From positions 1 to 47,259 of the forward strand of contig JAJFKG010000054.1 of NCBI GenBank assembly GCA_021773335.1: a stretch of 47,259 nucleotides of DNA, given 5' to 3'. Origin of the DNA: Gammaproteobacteria bacterium. GTDB taxonomy: Bacteria; Pseudomonadota; Gammaproteobacteria; JAJFKG01. The position numbers were made by a program, and so were the translations under genes. The notes beneath the pieces are model-generated. The model had not been told where the DNA came from. It worked only from the letters and a program-made list of their open reading frames with translations, and searched no databases. Shown piece by piece: positions 34,535 to 42,081 of this stretch (within the stretch, counting starts at the first letter, position 1; each line of letters begins with the position of its first letter).

Positions 34535-35644
34535 ATGGATTTATCGAAAACAGAACAAGTATCGAATGAATGGTTAGCAAAGGCGCAACAATCGTCTTTT
34601 GTGCGACGCCTGCAGCAAGGTATGTTTAGTACCAAAGAGCAGCAAGCCTTTCTTGAAGATTTATCGTCACTAATTGATGATGGTGTGACCCCAAATAAAG
34701 CGGTAGAAACTTTATGTAAAGTGTCTACTGGGCATGCGAAAAAGCTATCTGAGTCGATTTTGGCCGCAATTGCGCGCGGACGTTTTCTTGCTGATGGTAT
34801 GAAAGGTTGGTTCCCCGTTACGATTGTGGAATTGGTACGTGCCGGTGAAGAAAGTGGTACTTTGCCGCAAACCATGCATTCAGCTGCAACGGCTTTAACG
34901 CAAAAAAGTAGCGCGATGACGGCTGCAGTAGGTGCTACGTCTTATCCAGCGGTAGTTTTAGTCATGGGTTTAGTCGTTTCAGTCTTTATTAATAAGAAAG
35001 TCTTAACCCAATTTGCCACGATTGCGCCGATTTCTTCATGGCCGTCTAATGGCCAACATTTAGTGGCATTTGCTAACTTCATCCAAAGCTGGTGGTGGTT
35101 AGCTTTAATTCTTTTGGTTGCGGCAGCAATTGGTTTATGGCGCGTATTGGTCGATTATATTGGCGGCTGGCGTGATACCATCGACAGTGTCCCGGGTTTA
35201 TCTTTATATCGTAAGCTTACCGCAGCACGCTTTATGGAAACCATGGGTTTATTAGTTTCAAATGGTATTGTATTTAAGAAAGCCTTAAAGATCTTACAGT
35301 ATAATGCGCCTGCGTATTTAGCTTGGCACTTAATGTTGATGGAACATCGCTTGAGCCGCGGTCAATTGAATATTGCCGATGTGTTAGATACGGGTTTATT
35401 AGACGATTTTGATGTCTTGCGCTTACGAGCAATTGCCGATGCGCATGGCTTTGAACACGCCTTGATTCGTCAAGGTAAGATTGGCGCGGAAAATGGCATG
35501 AAAACCATTAAAGTTGCGTCACGAATTGCTGGTGGTTTGATGCTGGCTTTAGGTAGTGCCTTGGCGGCATTTATTATTACCTCTTTGTACTCAATCGGGT
35601 CTTCCTTAGGCTCAGGTTTGGGACAAGGCATGGGTATGCACTGA
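34535..35644 (+). CDS. pilR: type IVb pilus inner-membrane platform protein (PilR/GspF family)
   Basis: The 369-residue polytopic protein links the ATPase to the growing pilus. GspF-type domains are seen as FLEDLSSLIDDGVTPNKAVE with ELVRAGEESGTLPQTM in the first half and TAARFMETMGLLVSNGIVFK with GRQGKIGAENG-like HALIRQGKIGAENGMK in the second. Hydrophobic helices lie at about 128-150, 188-213 and 332-355. It follows the ATPase gene directly and precedes the pilin genes, the Q-R-S order of R64. Confidence 0.88.
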   Translation: MDLSKTEQVSNEWLAKAQQSSFVRRLQQGMFSTKEQQAFLEDLSSLIDDGVTPNKAVETLCKVSTGHAKKLSESILAAIARGRFLADGMKGWFPVTIVELVRAGEESGTLPQTMHSAATALTQKSSAMTAAVGATSYPAVVLVMGLVVSVFINKKVLTQFATIAPISSWPSNGQHLVAFANFIQSWWWLALILLVAAAIGLWRVLVDYIGGWRDTIDSVPGLSLYRKLTAARFMETMGLLVSNGIVFKKALKILQYNAPAYLAWHLMLMEHRLSRGQLNIADVLDTGLLDDFDVLRLRAIADAHGFEHALIRQGKIGAENGMKTIKVASRIAGGLMLALGSALAAFIITSLYSIGSSLGSGLGQGMGMH

Positions 35645-35731
35645 GAGGCTATTGGTGCTGGTTAATGGATATTAGTCTATAACAGGTTTTTTAATTTTTT
35701 ATTTAAGTAAGTAAACAGTGAGGTAAATGTA

Positions 35732-36202
35732 ATGAAATTGAAATCACAGAAAGGTATTGGTTTGTTAGAATTGATGCTCGCGATGGCGATTATCGCTATC
35801 TTGACATTAATGGCAACTAAATACTTTACTTCTACGAAGCGTGATGAATTAGTAACGCAAGGTATTACCCTAGTGCAGGATATTGTTTCTGCTTCAGCAA
35901 GCTATGTGCCACCGAGTGATGGTTCTGCTCAAGTTGCTAGTAAATCCAATATCACTGCATCTGGTATGTTACCAGAACAGTATGCGGGGGGTAACACACC
36001 GTGGAACGGTGCAACTTGGACGGTGAATAGCAGTAATACTAGCAGCAATGATGTGCAAGTGGGTATTACTGGTTTGCCTGCCTACGCATGTACTGATTTG
36101 GTCAATAAATTCAAGAGCATTGGTAATGTGACGGATGCTTCTTCATGCTCAGGTGGCTCATTTGATATGACTTTTCAATCTAGCACTGGTGCGACTAGCT
36201 AG
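35732..36202 (+). CDS. type IVb prepilin, PilS-like (copy 1)
   Basis: A prepilin of 156 residues: short basic leader MKLKSQKG, cleavage site G|IGLLE with Glu at +5, then a hydrophobic helix ending near ATKYFTS. The globular part has the PilS pattern: GMLPEQYAGGNTPWNG, then ITGLPAYACTDLVNKF and a second cysteine in DASSCSGG, giving a likely disulfide loop. The residue after the cleavage is Ile rather than Phe or Met. First of three closely related PilS-type genes; probably a main pilin candidate. The prepilin peptidase must be encoded elsewhere. Confidence 0.88.
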   Translation: MKLKSQKGIGLLELMLAMAIIAILTLMATKYFTSTKRDELVTQGITLVQDIVSASASYVPPSDGSAQVASKSNITASGMLPEQYAGGNTPWNGATWTVNSSNTSSNDVQVGITGLPAYACTDLVNKFKSIGNVTDASSCSGGSFDMTFQSSTGATS

Positions 36203-36250
36203 TACTCCAGCAAGTTAAGATGAAAGTCTAATCGAAGAAACTTGTTTTGG

Positions 36251-36280
36251 CCTGATAGCGAAAGAAAGTGCGCTGTCAGG
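36251..36280. other. hairpin between pilin genes 1 and 2
   Basis: CCTGATAGCG and CGCTGTCAGG pair over 10 bp (one G-U) around a 10-nt loop AAAGAAAGTG. No T-run. It could stabilise or attenuate the pilin mRNA. Confidence 0.45.
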
Positions 36281-36328
36281 TCAAACGGGTTGCCAAACTG
36301 ACGAAGACTAAATAAAGAGTAAATTGAC

Positions 36329-36856
36329 ATGATGACATTATTACGACGACAACAAGGTATCGGGCTGTTAGAGCTTATGCTAGCCATGGCGATTGGTGCA
36401 GTACTGATATTGATGTCGACCAAGTACTATGCCTCGAGCAAGCGCAGTGAATTAGTGCAGCAGGGCGTTAATGAAGTACAGCAAGTATTAACAGCATCAC
36501 GTGAGTTTGCTTTTCAAGCAGGTGGTACCATGGTATTACCAAAAACGGCAGATATCGCTAATTCTGGATCGTTGCCTGCAGAATATATTCAAAATGCGGG
36601 GACTAACAGCACTATTACTACACCTTGGGCGGGTGCGAGTGAGTTGTTAGTCAATCAGAAAAATAAAGTGGTTGGTAAAACCAGTGTTTCGATAACGTCT
36701 CTTCCGGATTATGCCTGTAATGATTTGGTGTATAAATTACAGGGGCTCCAAAATGTTGAAGAAGTTCAGTGTAAAAACAATATATTCCAACTGATAGTAA
36801 ATCAAGAGTTGGGCGGGATTGCAAATAAAAGTACGAAGCCTCCGCAAGGCAGCTGA
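36329..36856 (+). CDS. type IVb prepilin, PilS-like (copy 2)
   Basis: 175 residues. Leader MMTLLRRQQG, cleavage site G|IGLLE and helix LMLAMAIGAVLILMSTKYY, nearly the same as copy 1 over the first 30 residues. The globular part follows the same plan (SGSLPAEYI, TPWAGASELL, ITSLPDYACNDLVYKLQGLQ, then a second Cys in VQCKNN) but is otherwise strongly diverged from copy 1, suggesting an old duplication with different surface or partner. Confidence 0.87.
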   Translation: MMTLLRRQQGIGLLELMLAMAIGAVLILMSTKYYASSKRSELVQQGVNEVQQVLTASREFAFQAGGTMVLPKTADIANSGSLPAEYIQNAGTNSTITTPWAGASELLVNQKNKVVGKTSVSITSLPDYACNDLVYKLQGLQNVEEVQCKNNIFQLIVNQELGGIANKSTKPPQGS

Positions 36857-36891
36857 TGTTGTGTTTGGTACGTAGTATTTAAAGAGGGTAA

Positions 36892-37419
36892 ATGGTGATA
36901 TTAATGAAGTTAAATCGACTAAAGCAACAACGCGGTTTTAGTATCTTAGAAATTATTTTGTACTTGGCTGTTGCTGGTGTGCTAACAATTGCCGCTACAA
37001 AGTATTTTAACTCGACTGAGCGTGAGCAATTAGATTCGCAAAATGTGCGTATGGTGCAAGAAATGATTAAAGCAGGTACTCAATATTTGGCGAGTAATCC
37101 TGATTATTCGAGTGTATCGAATAGTGTGCTAATTGATACGGGCGCGATCTCGAGCGAATTTATTCAAACTGGGACTAAAGGTACCAAAGAGCTTGTCGCA
37201 CCTTGGCCGAATAGCACAGTGATGGCAACGCCAACGGGTTCGGGCAGTAGCAGTGCGATGAAAATTACATTGAGCAATATTCCGAGTTATGTTTGCCAAG
37301 ACTTAGTTAATAAATATCAATCTGTTGGTAGTACGTCTGGATCAAAATGTACCGCAAATAGTAGCAACTCAACGAATTCAAATTTTGATTTGTCGGTCAA
37401 TGCAGTTGATGGTAACTAG
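36892..37419 (+). CDS. type IVb prepilin, PilS-like (copy 3)
   Basis: 175 residues from ATG 36892; GTG 36895 and ATG 36904 are alternative starts and an AGAGGG lies just upstream. The cleavage site is QQRG|FSILE with Glu at +5, followed by ILYLAVAGVLTIAATKYFN. The PilS plan recurs: GAISSEFI, APWPNSTV, LSNIPSYVCQDLVNKYQS and a second Cys in SKCTAN, ending in a Ser/Asn-rich tail. Helix sequence is less like copies 1 and 2, so a minor pilin is possible. Confidence 0.86.
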   Translation: MVILMKLNRLKQQRGFSILEIILYLAVAGVLTIAATKYFNSTEREQLDSQNVRMVQEMIKAGTQYLASNPDYSSVSNSVLIDTGAISSEFIQTGTKGTKELVAPWPNSTVMATPTGSGSSSAMKITLSNIPSYVCQDLVNKYQSVGSTSGSKCTANSSNSTNSNFDLSVNAVDGN

Positions 37420-37439
37420 GTTTGAGTTAGAGTGATAAC

Positions 37440-38093
37440 GTGAGCAAGTTCAAGCAACCATCCAGTAAAGCCATACGACGAACATACTATCGTCAAAAGG
37501 GTGTGTCACTGTTAGAAGTGATCCTCGGTGTGGCAGTAGCCGCAACCATTGCGCTTGCCTCGATACAACGTTATCGCAGCTACGAAATGGATAAAGACAT
37601 CCGTATTGTCAATACGAGTGTGTCAGCCTTGATGCAAGCAGCAAATGGTTACTTTTTTTATAAATGCACTGAGTTACAACAAACACCCGCAGGCAAGACA
37701 ATAGCCAGCCCATTTCAAGACTTTACGGATGTTGGCTTATTGAAAACAACCGATAGAATTAAGAACCCATTAGGCGGTGAGTTTACCGTTGGTTATAGCG
37801 CAGATAAAACGACTGATGGCAAAAAATATGTGTGGCATGTCTCTGTCAAAGCACAATTTCCAAAATATTTACAGAATCTCAAGGGAGAAGTCGGGGCGGA
37901 TGAGGCGACAGTAAGTGGTAATAATGTTGAGTTCACTTGGGTAATGACTCCTAGTAATCATTACGCGAATGCGAACCAAGGTCAATCACCACTTGCTGAT
38001 CGGCTCTCCTTATTTGATCGTGGCCAAGACACAAGAGGCTTGGTGAATAATGCGGCTTGTCAGGTGGTGACCAAGGTGCCGGGTACAAGCTAA
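37440..38093 (+). CDS. prepilin-like protein (minor pilin candidate, 217 aa)
   Basis: GTG start at 37440. A longer basic leader (about 21 residues, ending YRQKG) precedes the cleavage site G|VSLLE and the helix VILGVAVAATIALASIQRYR. The globular part does not follow the PilS pattern: it contains YFFYKCTELQQTPAGK near residue 80 and FTDVGLLKT, and ends with LVNNAACQVVTK, giving two cysteines. A part of it (SPFQDFTDVGLL... NPLGGEF) still recalls pilin loop sequences. Likely a minor pilin; its exact role is unknown. It is the last gene before the REPIN array, so the first transcription unit may end here. Confidence 0.8.
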   Translation: MSKFKQPSSKAIRRTYYRQKGVSLLEVILGVAVAATIALASIQRYRSYEMDKDIRIVNTSVSALMQAANGYFFYKCTELQQTPAGKTIASPFQDFTDVGLLKTTDRIKNPLGGEFTVGYSADKTTDGKKYVWHVSVKAQFPKYLQNLKGEVGADEATVSGNNVEFTWVMTPSNHYANANQGQSPLADRLSLFDRGQDTRGLVNNAACQVVTKVPGTS

Positions 38094-38119
38094 ATTAAAC
38101 CTCATTTTCAATAACTGTT

Positions 38120-38492
38120 GTAGGCTACTGTCTTCTAGTCAAGCTCATATGTAGCCCGGATAAGTTGCGTAGCAACGTCATCCGGGGACAGCAATGGCAA
38201 ACACTCTTCCCGGATGACGCGCGTGCCGCGCTTATCCGGGCTACGGCTCTATTGTCTCTGCCTCAAGCTCATATGTAGCCCGGATAAGTTGCGTAGCAAC
38301 GTCATCCGGGGACAGCAATGGCAAACACTCTTCCCGGATGACGTGCGTGCCGCGCTTATCCGGGCTACGGCTCTATTGTCTCTGCCTCAAGCTCATATGT
38401 AGCCCGGATAAGTTGCGCAGCAACGTCATCCGGGGACAGCAATGGCAAACACTCTTCCCGGATGACGCGCGTGCCGCGCTTATCCGGGCTAC
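38120..38492. repeat. three family-B REPINs in tandem, 124-bp period
   Basis: REPINs of 94 bp at 38151-38244, 38275-38368 and 38399-38492, each starting GTAGCCCGGATAAGTTGCG and ending GCTTATCCGGGCTAC, joined by identical 30-nt spacers (GGCTCTATTGTCTCTGCCTC...CATAT). The first is preceded by the usual leader at 38120. The copies differ at only a few positions (GCGTAGC/GCGCAGC, GACGTGC/GACGCGC). This fills most of the 583-bp gap between pilin genes; open frames across it are artefacts. Confidence 0.95.
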
Positions 38493-38527
38493 GGCAAGTA
38501 ATACTGTTCGTCAGAGTCGATCGCAAC

Positions 38528-38549
38528 TTACTGTCAGGCCAGTCAGTAA
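38528..38549. promoter_or_regulatory. palindromic motif upstream of the first large pilin
   Basis: TTACTG-TCAGGCCAGT-CAGTAA, 128 bp before the gene. A near copy stands upstream of the second large pilin gene (39989-40010). Possible operator. Confidence 0.45.
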
Positions 38550-38610
38550 AATCTCTTTAAAATCAATAAGATATTTGCTTTTGCATAAGATTTCCTTAAG
38601 CTTGGATCCG

Positions 38611-38616
38611 TATAAT
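38611..38616 (+). promoter_or_regulatory. -10 box for the first large pilin
   Basis: A perfect TATAAT 61 bp before the start, but with no recognisable -35 at 16-18 bp; activator-dependent transcription would fit. Confidence 0.4.
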
Positions 38617-38676
38617 GAAACAAGATTAGGTCGTAATGGTTACGTCAGATTTACTGTAAAAACTAGGTAATTAAAC

Positions 38677-39819
38677 ATGAAATCAATGAGTTATATAAAA
38701 GGGCAGCGCGGTTTCACTTTATTAGAAATCATGTTTGTGATCATCGTGATGGCGATTATGGCGGTATCCGGTGTGTCACTGTATAACCATAAAATCCAGA
38801 ATTTAAAGGTCGCAAAGGCCGCCACGGAAATGCAGCAATGGTTGTCAGCGGGTTTGAACTATTACAATGCCAATGGTTATTGGCCGGGCGAGACAGCGAC
38901 GGATCAACCTTCAACCCCACCGCCTGCGAGTAAAACACCATTGCAAACCTTAGTGATGAACCATTTTATGCCGAGTACACAAGCAACGTTTAACACGCCG
39001 TGGAGTAAGACGAATAATTATGAGGGAACTTACACTAAACAATTATTTACAATCCAAGTGAAATTCCCCAATGCCACGATTGCACGCGAAGTGGCATCAC
39101 GCTTGCCGGATTGGAATTTTCCGAATTCAAACGATAAAACCACGATTGCGGCGACGGTAACGGCACCAGGTTTAATGCCAAGTGAGGATAAAAAGGTGAC
39201 GTCAGCGATCATTACTTTAGGTGGTGGTAAGCATAATGAGGGTGCCCCCGATTGGTCGCCTGCGGTAATCCCAGCACCAAAGTGTTCCGGTAGCATGTAC
39301 CCCGATATTACCTATGTACCGGTTAGTTTTCACTCGCCAAGCGGGCTTACTAGAGGCATTAATGCCGTGTACCTACACGCAGTGCCTTATGCAGATAAGA
39401 CACATTATATTGACTATAACGGTAATAATGAAAATCTACGCCCGGCATTTTGGAGTTTATATGGGTTTGTCGAAGCGGGAGCAAATCATTTTGCTGAAAC
39501 ACTTGATGTGAATGTGACAACACGTTGTGTGCCATACAAACCTTTTTATATGAATCCGAATTATTATCATGAGGCCCCTACTTTTTATGCAGAGGATGGG
39601 ATAAATAACGTACCAGATGGTGTTCGTAATAGATTTATTAAGGATAGTCATACAGTATGGACAGGCGGTTCAGATTCAAATTATGGACCTGCTGGTTGGG
39701 CGCCTGCCAACGGTATTCATGGTAATCAGATGCATGAGCACCGCAATGACGAGAGTAGTGGTACCGATCATACCAATAGCTCGGATCCGTATGGTGCCGC
39801 CGCGCTCGAAAGCAATTAA
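38677..39819 (+). CDS. large prepilin-like protein A (380 aa)
   Basis: Leader MKSMSYIKGQRG, cleavage G|FTLLE with Glu at +5, then a helix EIMFVIIVMAIMAVSGVSLY and the stalk HKIQNLKVAKAATEMQQWL. At 380 residues it is two to three times a normal pilin. After a GYWPGET segment and a Pro/Thr-rich stretch comes a large domain with Cys203 (APKCSGS) and Cys284 (TTRCVPY), followed by FYMNPNYYHEAP and a His/Asn-rich end. The domain is not one I recognise; a tip adhesin or minor pilin like R64 PilV is the best guess. It lies between a promoter-like region and a terminator, so it is probably its own transcription unit. Confidence 0.85.
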   Translation: MKSMSYIKGQRGFTLLEIMFVIIVMAIMAVSGVSLYNHKIQNLKVAKAATEMQQWLSAGLNYYNANGYWPGETATDQPSTPPPASKTPLQTLVMNHFMPSTQATFNTPWSKTNNYEGTYTKQLFTIQVKFPNATIAREVASRLPDWNFPNSNDKTTIAATVTAPGLMPSEDKKVTSAIITLGGGKHNEGAPDWSPAVIPAPKCSGSMYPDITYVPVSFHSPSGLTRGINAVYLHAVPYADKTHYIDYNGNNENLRPAFWSLYGFVEAGANHFAETLDVNVTTRCVPYKPFYMNPNYYHEAPTFYAEDGINNVPDGVRNRFIKDSHTVWTGGSDSNYGPAGWAPANGIHGNQMHEHRNDESSGTDHTNSSDPYGAAALESN

Positions 39820-39896
39820 GTGGTATGGGCTAGACAGATTTTAATCTAATATACTGTTTTTCTTAGATATTTTATCAAGATTATCCTCACTCATTT

Positions 39897-39927
39897 CCAG
39901 TATCACACTCTGTGATACTGGTTTTTT
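39897..39927 (+). terminator. Rho-independent terminator after large pilin A
   Basis: CCAGTATCACA-CTC-TGTGATACTGG, an 11-bp perfect stem with a 3-nt loop, followed by six T. Confidence 0.93.
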
Positions 39928-39988
39928 CCTCTATTTTTCATGCATTTCTTAATAATGGCTTAATGTTTTTTTGTTATTCTACTTAAAA

Positions 39989-40010
39989 TTACTGTCAAAC
40001 CAGCCAGTTA
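39989..40010. promoter_or_regulatory. palindromic motif upstream of the second large pilin
   Basis: TTACTG-TCAAACCAGC-CAGTTA, 58 bp before the gene; a near copy of the motif at 38528-38549. Confidence 0.45.
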
Positions 40011-40067
40011 GTATTGGTTTGGCTACTGAGTTTAAAACTAACTCATTGAAATTAAAGGTAGTTAATT

Positions 40068-41342
40068 ATGCAACATCCAAGTCGGTCGCGCTCACAACGG
40101 GGTTTTACCTTGTTAGAGATTATGTTTGTCATCATCGTAATGGCGATTATGGCGGTATCCGGTGTGTCACTTTATAACCATAAGATCCAGAATTTGAAGG
40201 TTGAGAAGGCGGCGACACAGATACAGGAATGGCTCTCAGGTGCCATTAATTATTACAACGCGAAAGGTTATTGGCCAGGCGAATCAACCACTAATCAACC
40301 AAGCACACCTTCAACGCCGCGCTCTGAGCCCTTAACGTTATTGGTGAACGAGCATTTTTTGAGTGGCGGTGGCGCGGCAGATAGTCATGGTAATTATCCT
40401 GCACTTTATACGCCATGGAGTGGTTCAAGTGAATCCTCGATTGTTTATGAGGCAAGTTATAGCAAGCAATATTTCGGGGTGCAAGCCACGTTTCCGAATG
40501 CTACGATTGCGCGTGAGGTCGCATCGCGTTTACCTAATTGGGAAGAAGTGAATAATGATCCCAAGACTATACGGGCGACGATCGCTTCGCCCGGCCTAAT
40601 GGAAAGCGGTAGTCGTCAATTGCAGTTTGGTACGATTACTTTGAATAGTGCGAGCAGTAACGGTCAGAGCCCGACCTGGCAAGCGGCATTGATCTCTGCA
40701 CCTAAATGTGCGAATGGTTGGTATCCATACATTAGTTATACGCCTGCCAATTTTCATTCGCGCTCAAATGATGGTTTTAAAGCTGCAGGTTCTACTTATG
40801 GTGTTCCACTCAGAGCAGTGTATATGCACGTTGTACCGTATAACGCAAACCATACTTACATTCGTTATTTATCGACTGCCGATGATTCCAAGATACCTAC
40901 AGAGTGGGCGTTGTATGGCTATGTTGAAGATAATACAGGGAACAGTGCTGCTGGTTCACATGGCGAATATGCTGCTACACTTGAGGTCAATGTTACCACG
41001 AGTTGTGTCAATCATAGACCGTACTATATGAACCCTAATTACTATTATGAAGCGCCGCCCGAATACACGGGTGATGGCAGCGATTGGATTCCACCCGGTA
41101 TTTATCCACGCTATACAAAACCTAGTCAAACTCTGTTTGCGGGTGGTACACCCTATGGTGTGACACCAACTTACGGGCCGAGTACGTGGACATTCTCCAA
41201 TAAGATTACGACCAATGACTCACATGGTAATGCAACACTATTGCACCAAAATGACAATGGTGCTTCCGATAGCGGTAAAGCACCCACGCACACGGTGTGT
41301 GATCCTTGGGGCGGTGAATGTCAAAAAAATGACCCGTCATGA
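40068..41342 (+). CDS. large prepilin-like protein B (424 aa)
   Basis: Paralogue of the previous pilin gene. Leader MQHPSRSRSQRG, then G|FTLLE and the same helix and stalk: about 34 residues across the cleavage site are identical in both proteins. The body keeps several blocks (YYNAKGYWPGE, FPNATIAREVASRLP, SAPKCANGWYPYISYTP, LEVNVTTSCVNHRPYYMNP, NYYYEAPPEY) but diverges between them and adds a C-terminal tail with two more cysteines (HTVCDPWGGECQKN). Likely role as in protein A: pilus tip or minor pilin with a variable surface. It begins 141 bp after the terminator, again with its own upstream motif. Confidence 0.85.
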   Translation: MQHPSRSRSQRGFTLLEIMFVIIVMAIMAVSGVSLYNHKIQNLKVEKAATQIQEWLSGAINYYNAKGYWPGESTTNQPSTPSTPRSEPLTLLVNEHFLSGGGAADSHGNYPALYTPWSGSSESSIVYEASYSKQYFGVQATFPNATIAREVASRLPNWEEVNNDPKTIRATIASPGLMESGSRQLQFGTITLNSASSNGQSPTWQAALISAPKCANGWYPYISYTPANFHSRSNDGFKAAGSTYGVPLRAVYMHVVPYNANHTYIRYLSTADDSKIPTEWALYGYVEDNTGNSAAGSHGEYAATLEVNVTTSCVNHRPYYMNPNYYYEAPPEYTGDGSDWIPPGIYPRYTKPSQTLFAGGTPYGVTPTYGPSTWTFSNKITTNDSHGNATLLHQNDNGASDSGKAPTHTVCDPWGGECQKNDPS

Positions 41343-41386
41343 AGGGACACATAGGTCACCAGAAAAAATGGAGCAATAAATAAACA

Positions 41387-41440
41387 AGAGCCACTATGCA
41401 GTATAAAAACTTTGATATTTATACTATATATAGTGGCTCT
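41387..41440. other. long interrupted hairpin before the pilL-like gene
   Basis: Outer stem AGAGCCACTAT/ATAGTGGCTCT (11 bp), inner stem AGTATAAA/TTTATACT (8 bp), loop 10 nt. No T-run on the + strand. It may attenuate or protect the downstream transcript. Confidence 0.6.
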
Positions 41441-41559
41441 GGCCATTGATGTTTCGGCAAAATTAGCGATAATAGGCGATTGGGAGAGATAAGCGTTTTG
41501 CTTGTACAAACAAGCAAGTAAACGTCCAAAAAATATAAAGTCGAGAGTAGGGAGCCGCG

Positions 41560-42081
41560 GTGAATAAATTTTGTGTCGCATGTTTTGCCATCATTATCTA
41601 TTTCTTCAGTACCGCGATCGCTCAAGCCGGCTTTTATGTTGGCAATGCTGGCGGCATAACCTCAAGCAAGTACAATGGCCCTGTGCGCGCCAATGGCGGT
41701 AAATTGGGAGGTTCAGTTGCCTCGAGCAAGACCCGTAAGCGCACTTTCTACAGTTTTACTCTGCGTTCTGGTTCATTAAGGTCTAATCTACAACGCATCT
41801 TGCAAAAAGCGCATTGGGGCACCTTGGTGTGGACTTTGCCGTACGACTACAAATGGACCGGCACAGCACGCGTATCTAGTAATACCTTGCAAGGCGTGTT
41901 TGAAAAAGTTCTACATGGCTATCCTGTGCAAGCGGTGTTTTATGAGCAAAATCGTATTGTCGCGATCACCCCCAGACCAATTACTGCCTATAAACGCAAA
42001 ACTGATATGTCGCAGCCAGACGATAAGATCAGTGAAAAGACATTACTCAATGTCGGTGTAGGCGTGGGCCCGGATGCATAA
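41560..42081 (+). CDS. pilL: PilL C-terminal/TcpQ-like periplasmic pilus protein
   Basis: 173 residues, GTG start with GGGAG upstream. A Sec signal peptide ends AQA|GF (cleavage after about residue 23). Residues about 65-145 match the TcpQ/PilL C-terminal domain: LRSGSLRSNLQRILQKAHWG, VWTLPYDYKWTGTARV, VFEKVLHGYPVQAVFYEQNR. In R64 and Vibrio this domain assists secretin assembly. R64 PilL is a larger lipoprotein; here there is no lipobox and only the TcpQ-type part. It overlaps the secretin gene by 8 bp. Confidence 0.78.
   Translation: MNKFCVACFAIIIYFFSTAIAQAGFYVGNAGGITSSKYNGPVRANGGKLGGSVASSKTRKRTFYSFTLRSGSLRSNLQRILQKAHWGTLVWTLPYDYKWTGTARVSSNTLQGVFEKVLHGYPVQAVFYEQNRIVAITPRPITAYKRKTDMSQPDDKISEKTLLNVGVGVGPDA

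Noticed and set aside
38120..38492. Possible CRISPR array (regularly spaced repeats)
   Set aside because: The period is 124 bp, spacers are identical rather than unique, units are REP palindromes and no cas genes are present.
38214..38670. Two overlapping open frames with near-identical proteins (62 and 110 residues)
   Set aside because: They run through the tandem REPINs; their similarity is only the repeat itself, and neither has a ribosome-binding site.
38677..41342. Possible shufflon (invertible pilV ends as in R64)
   Set aside because: I see no short inverted recombination sites, no silent 3' segments on the opposite strand and no site-specific recombinase next to the genes.
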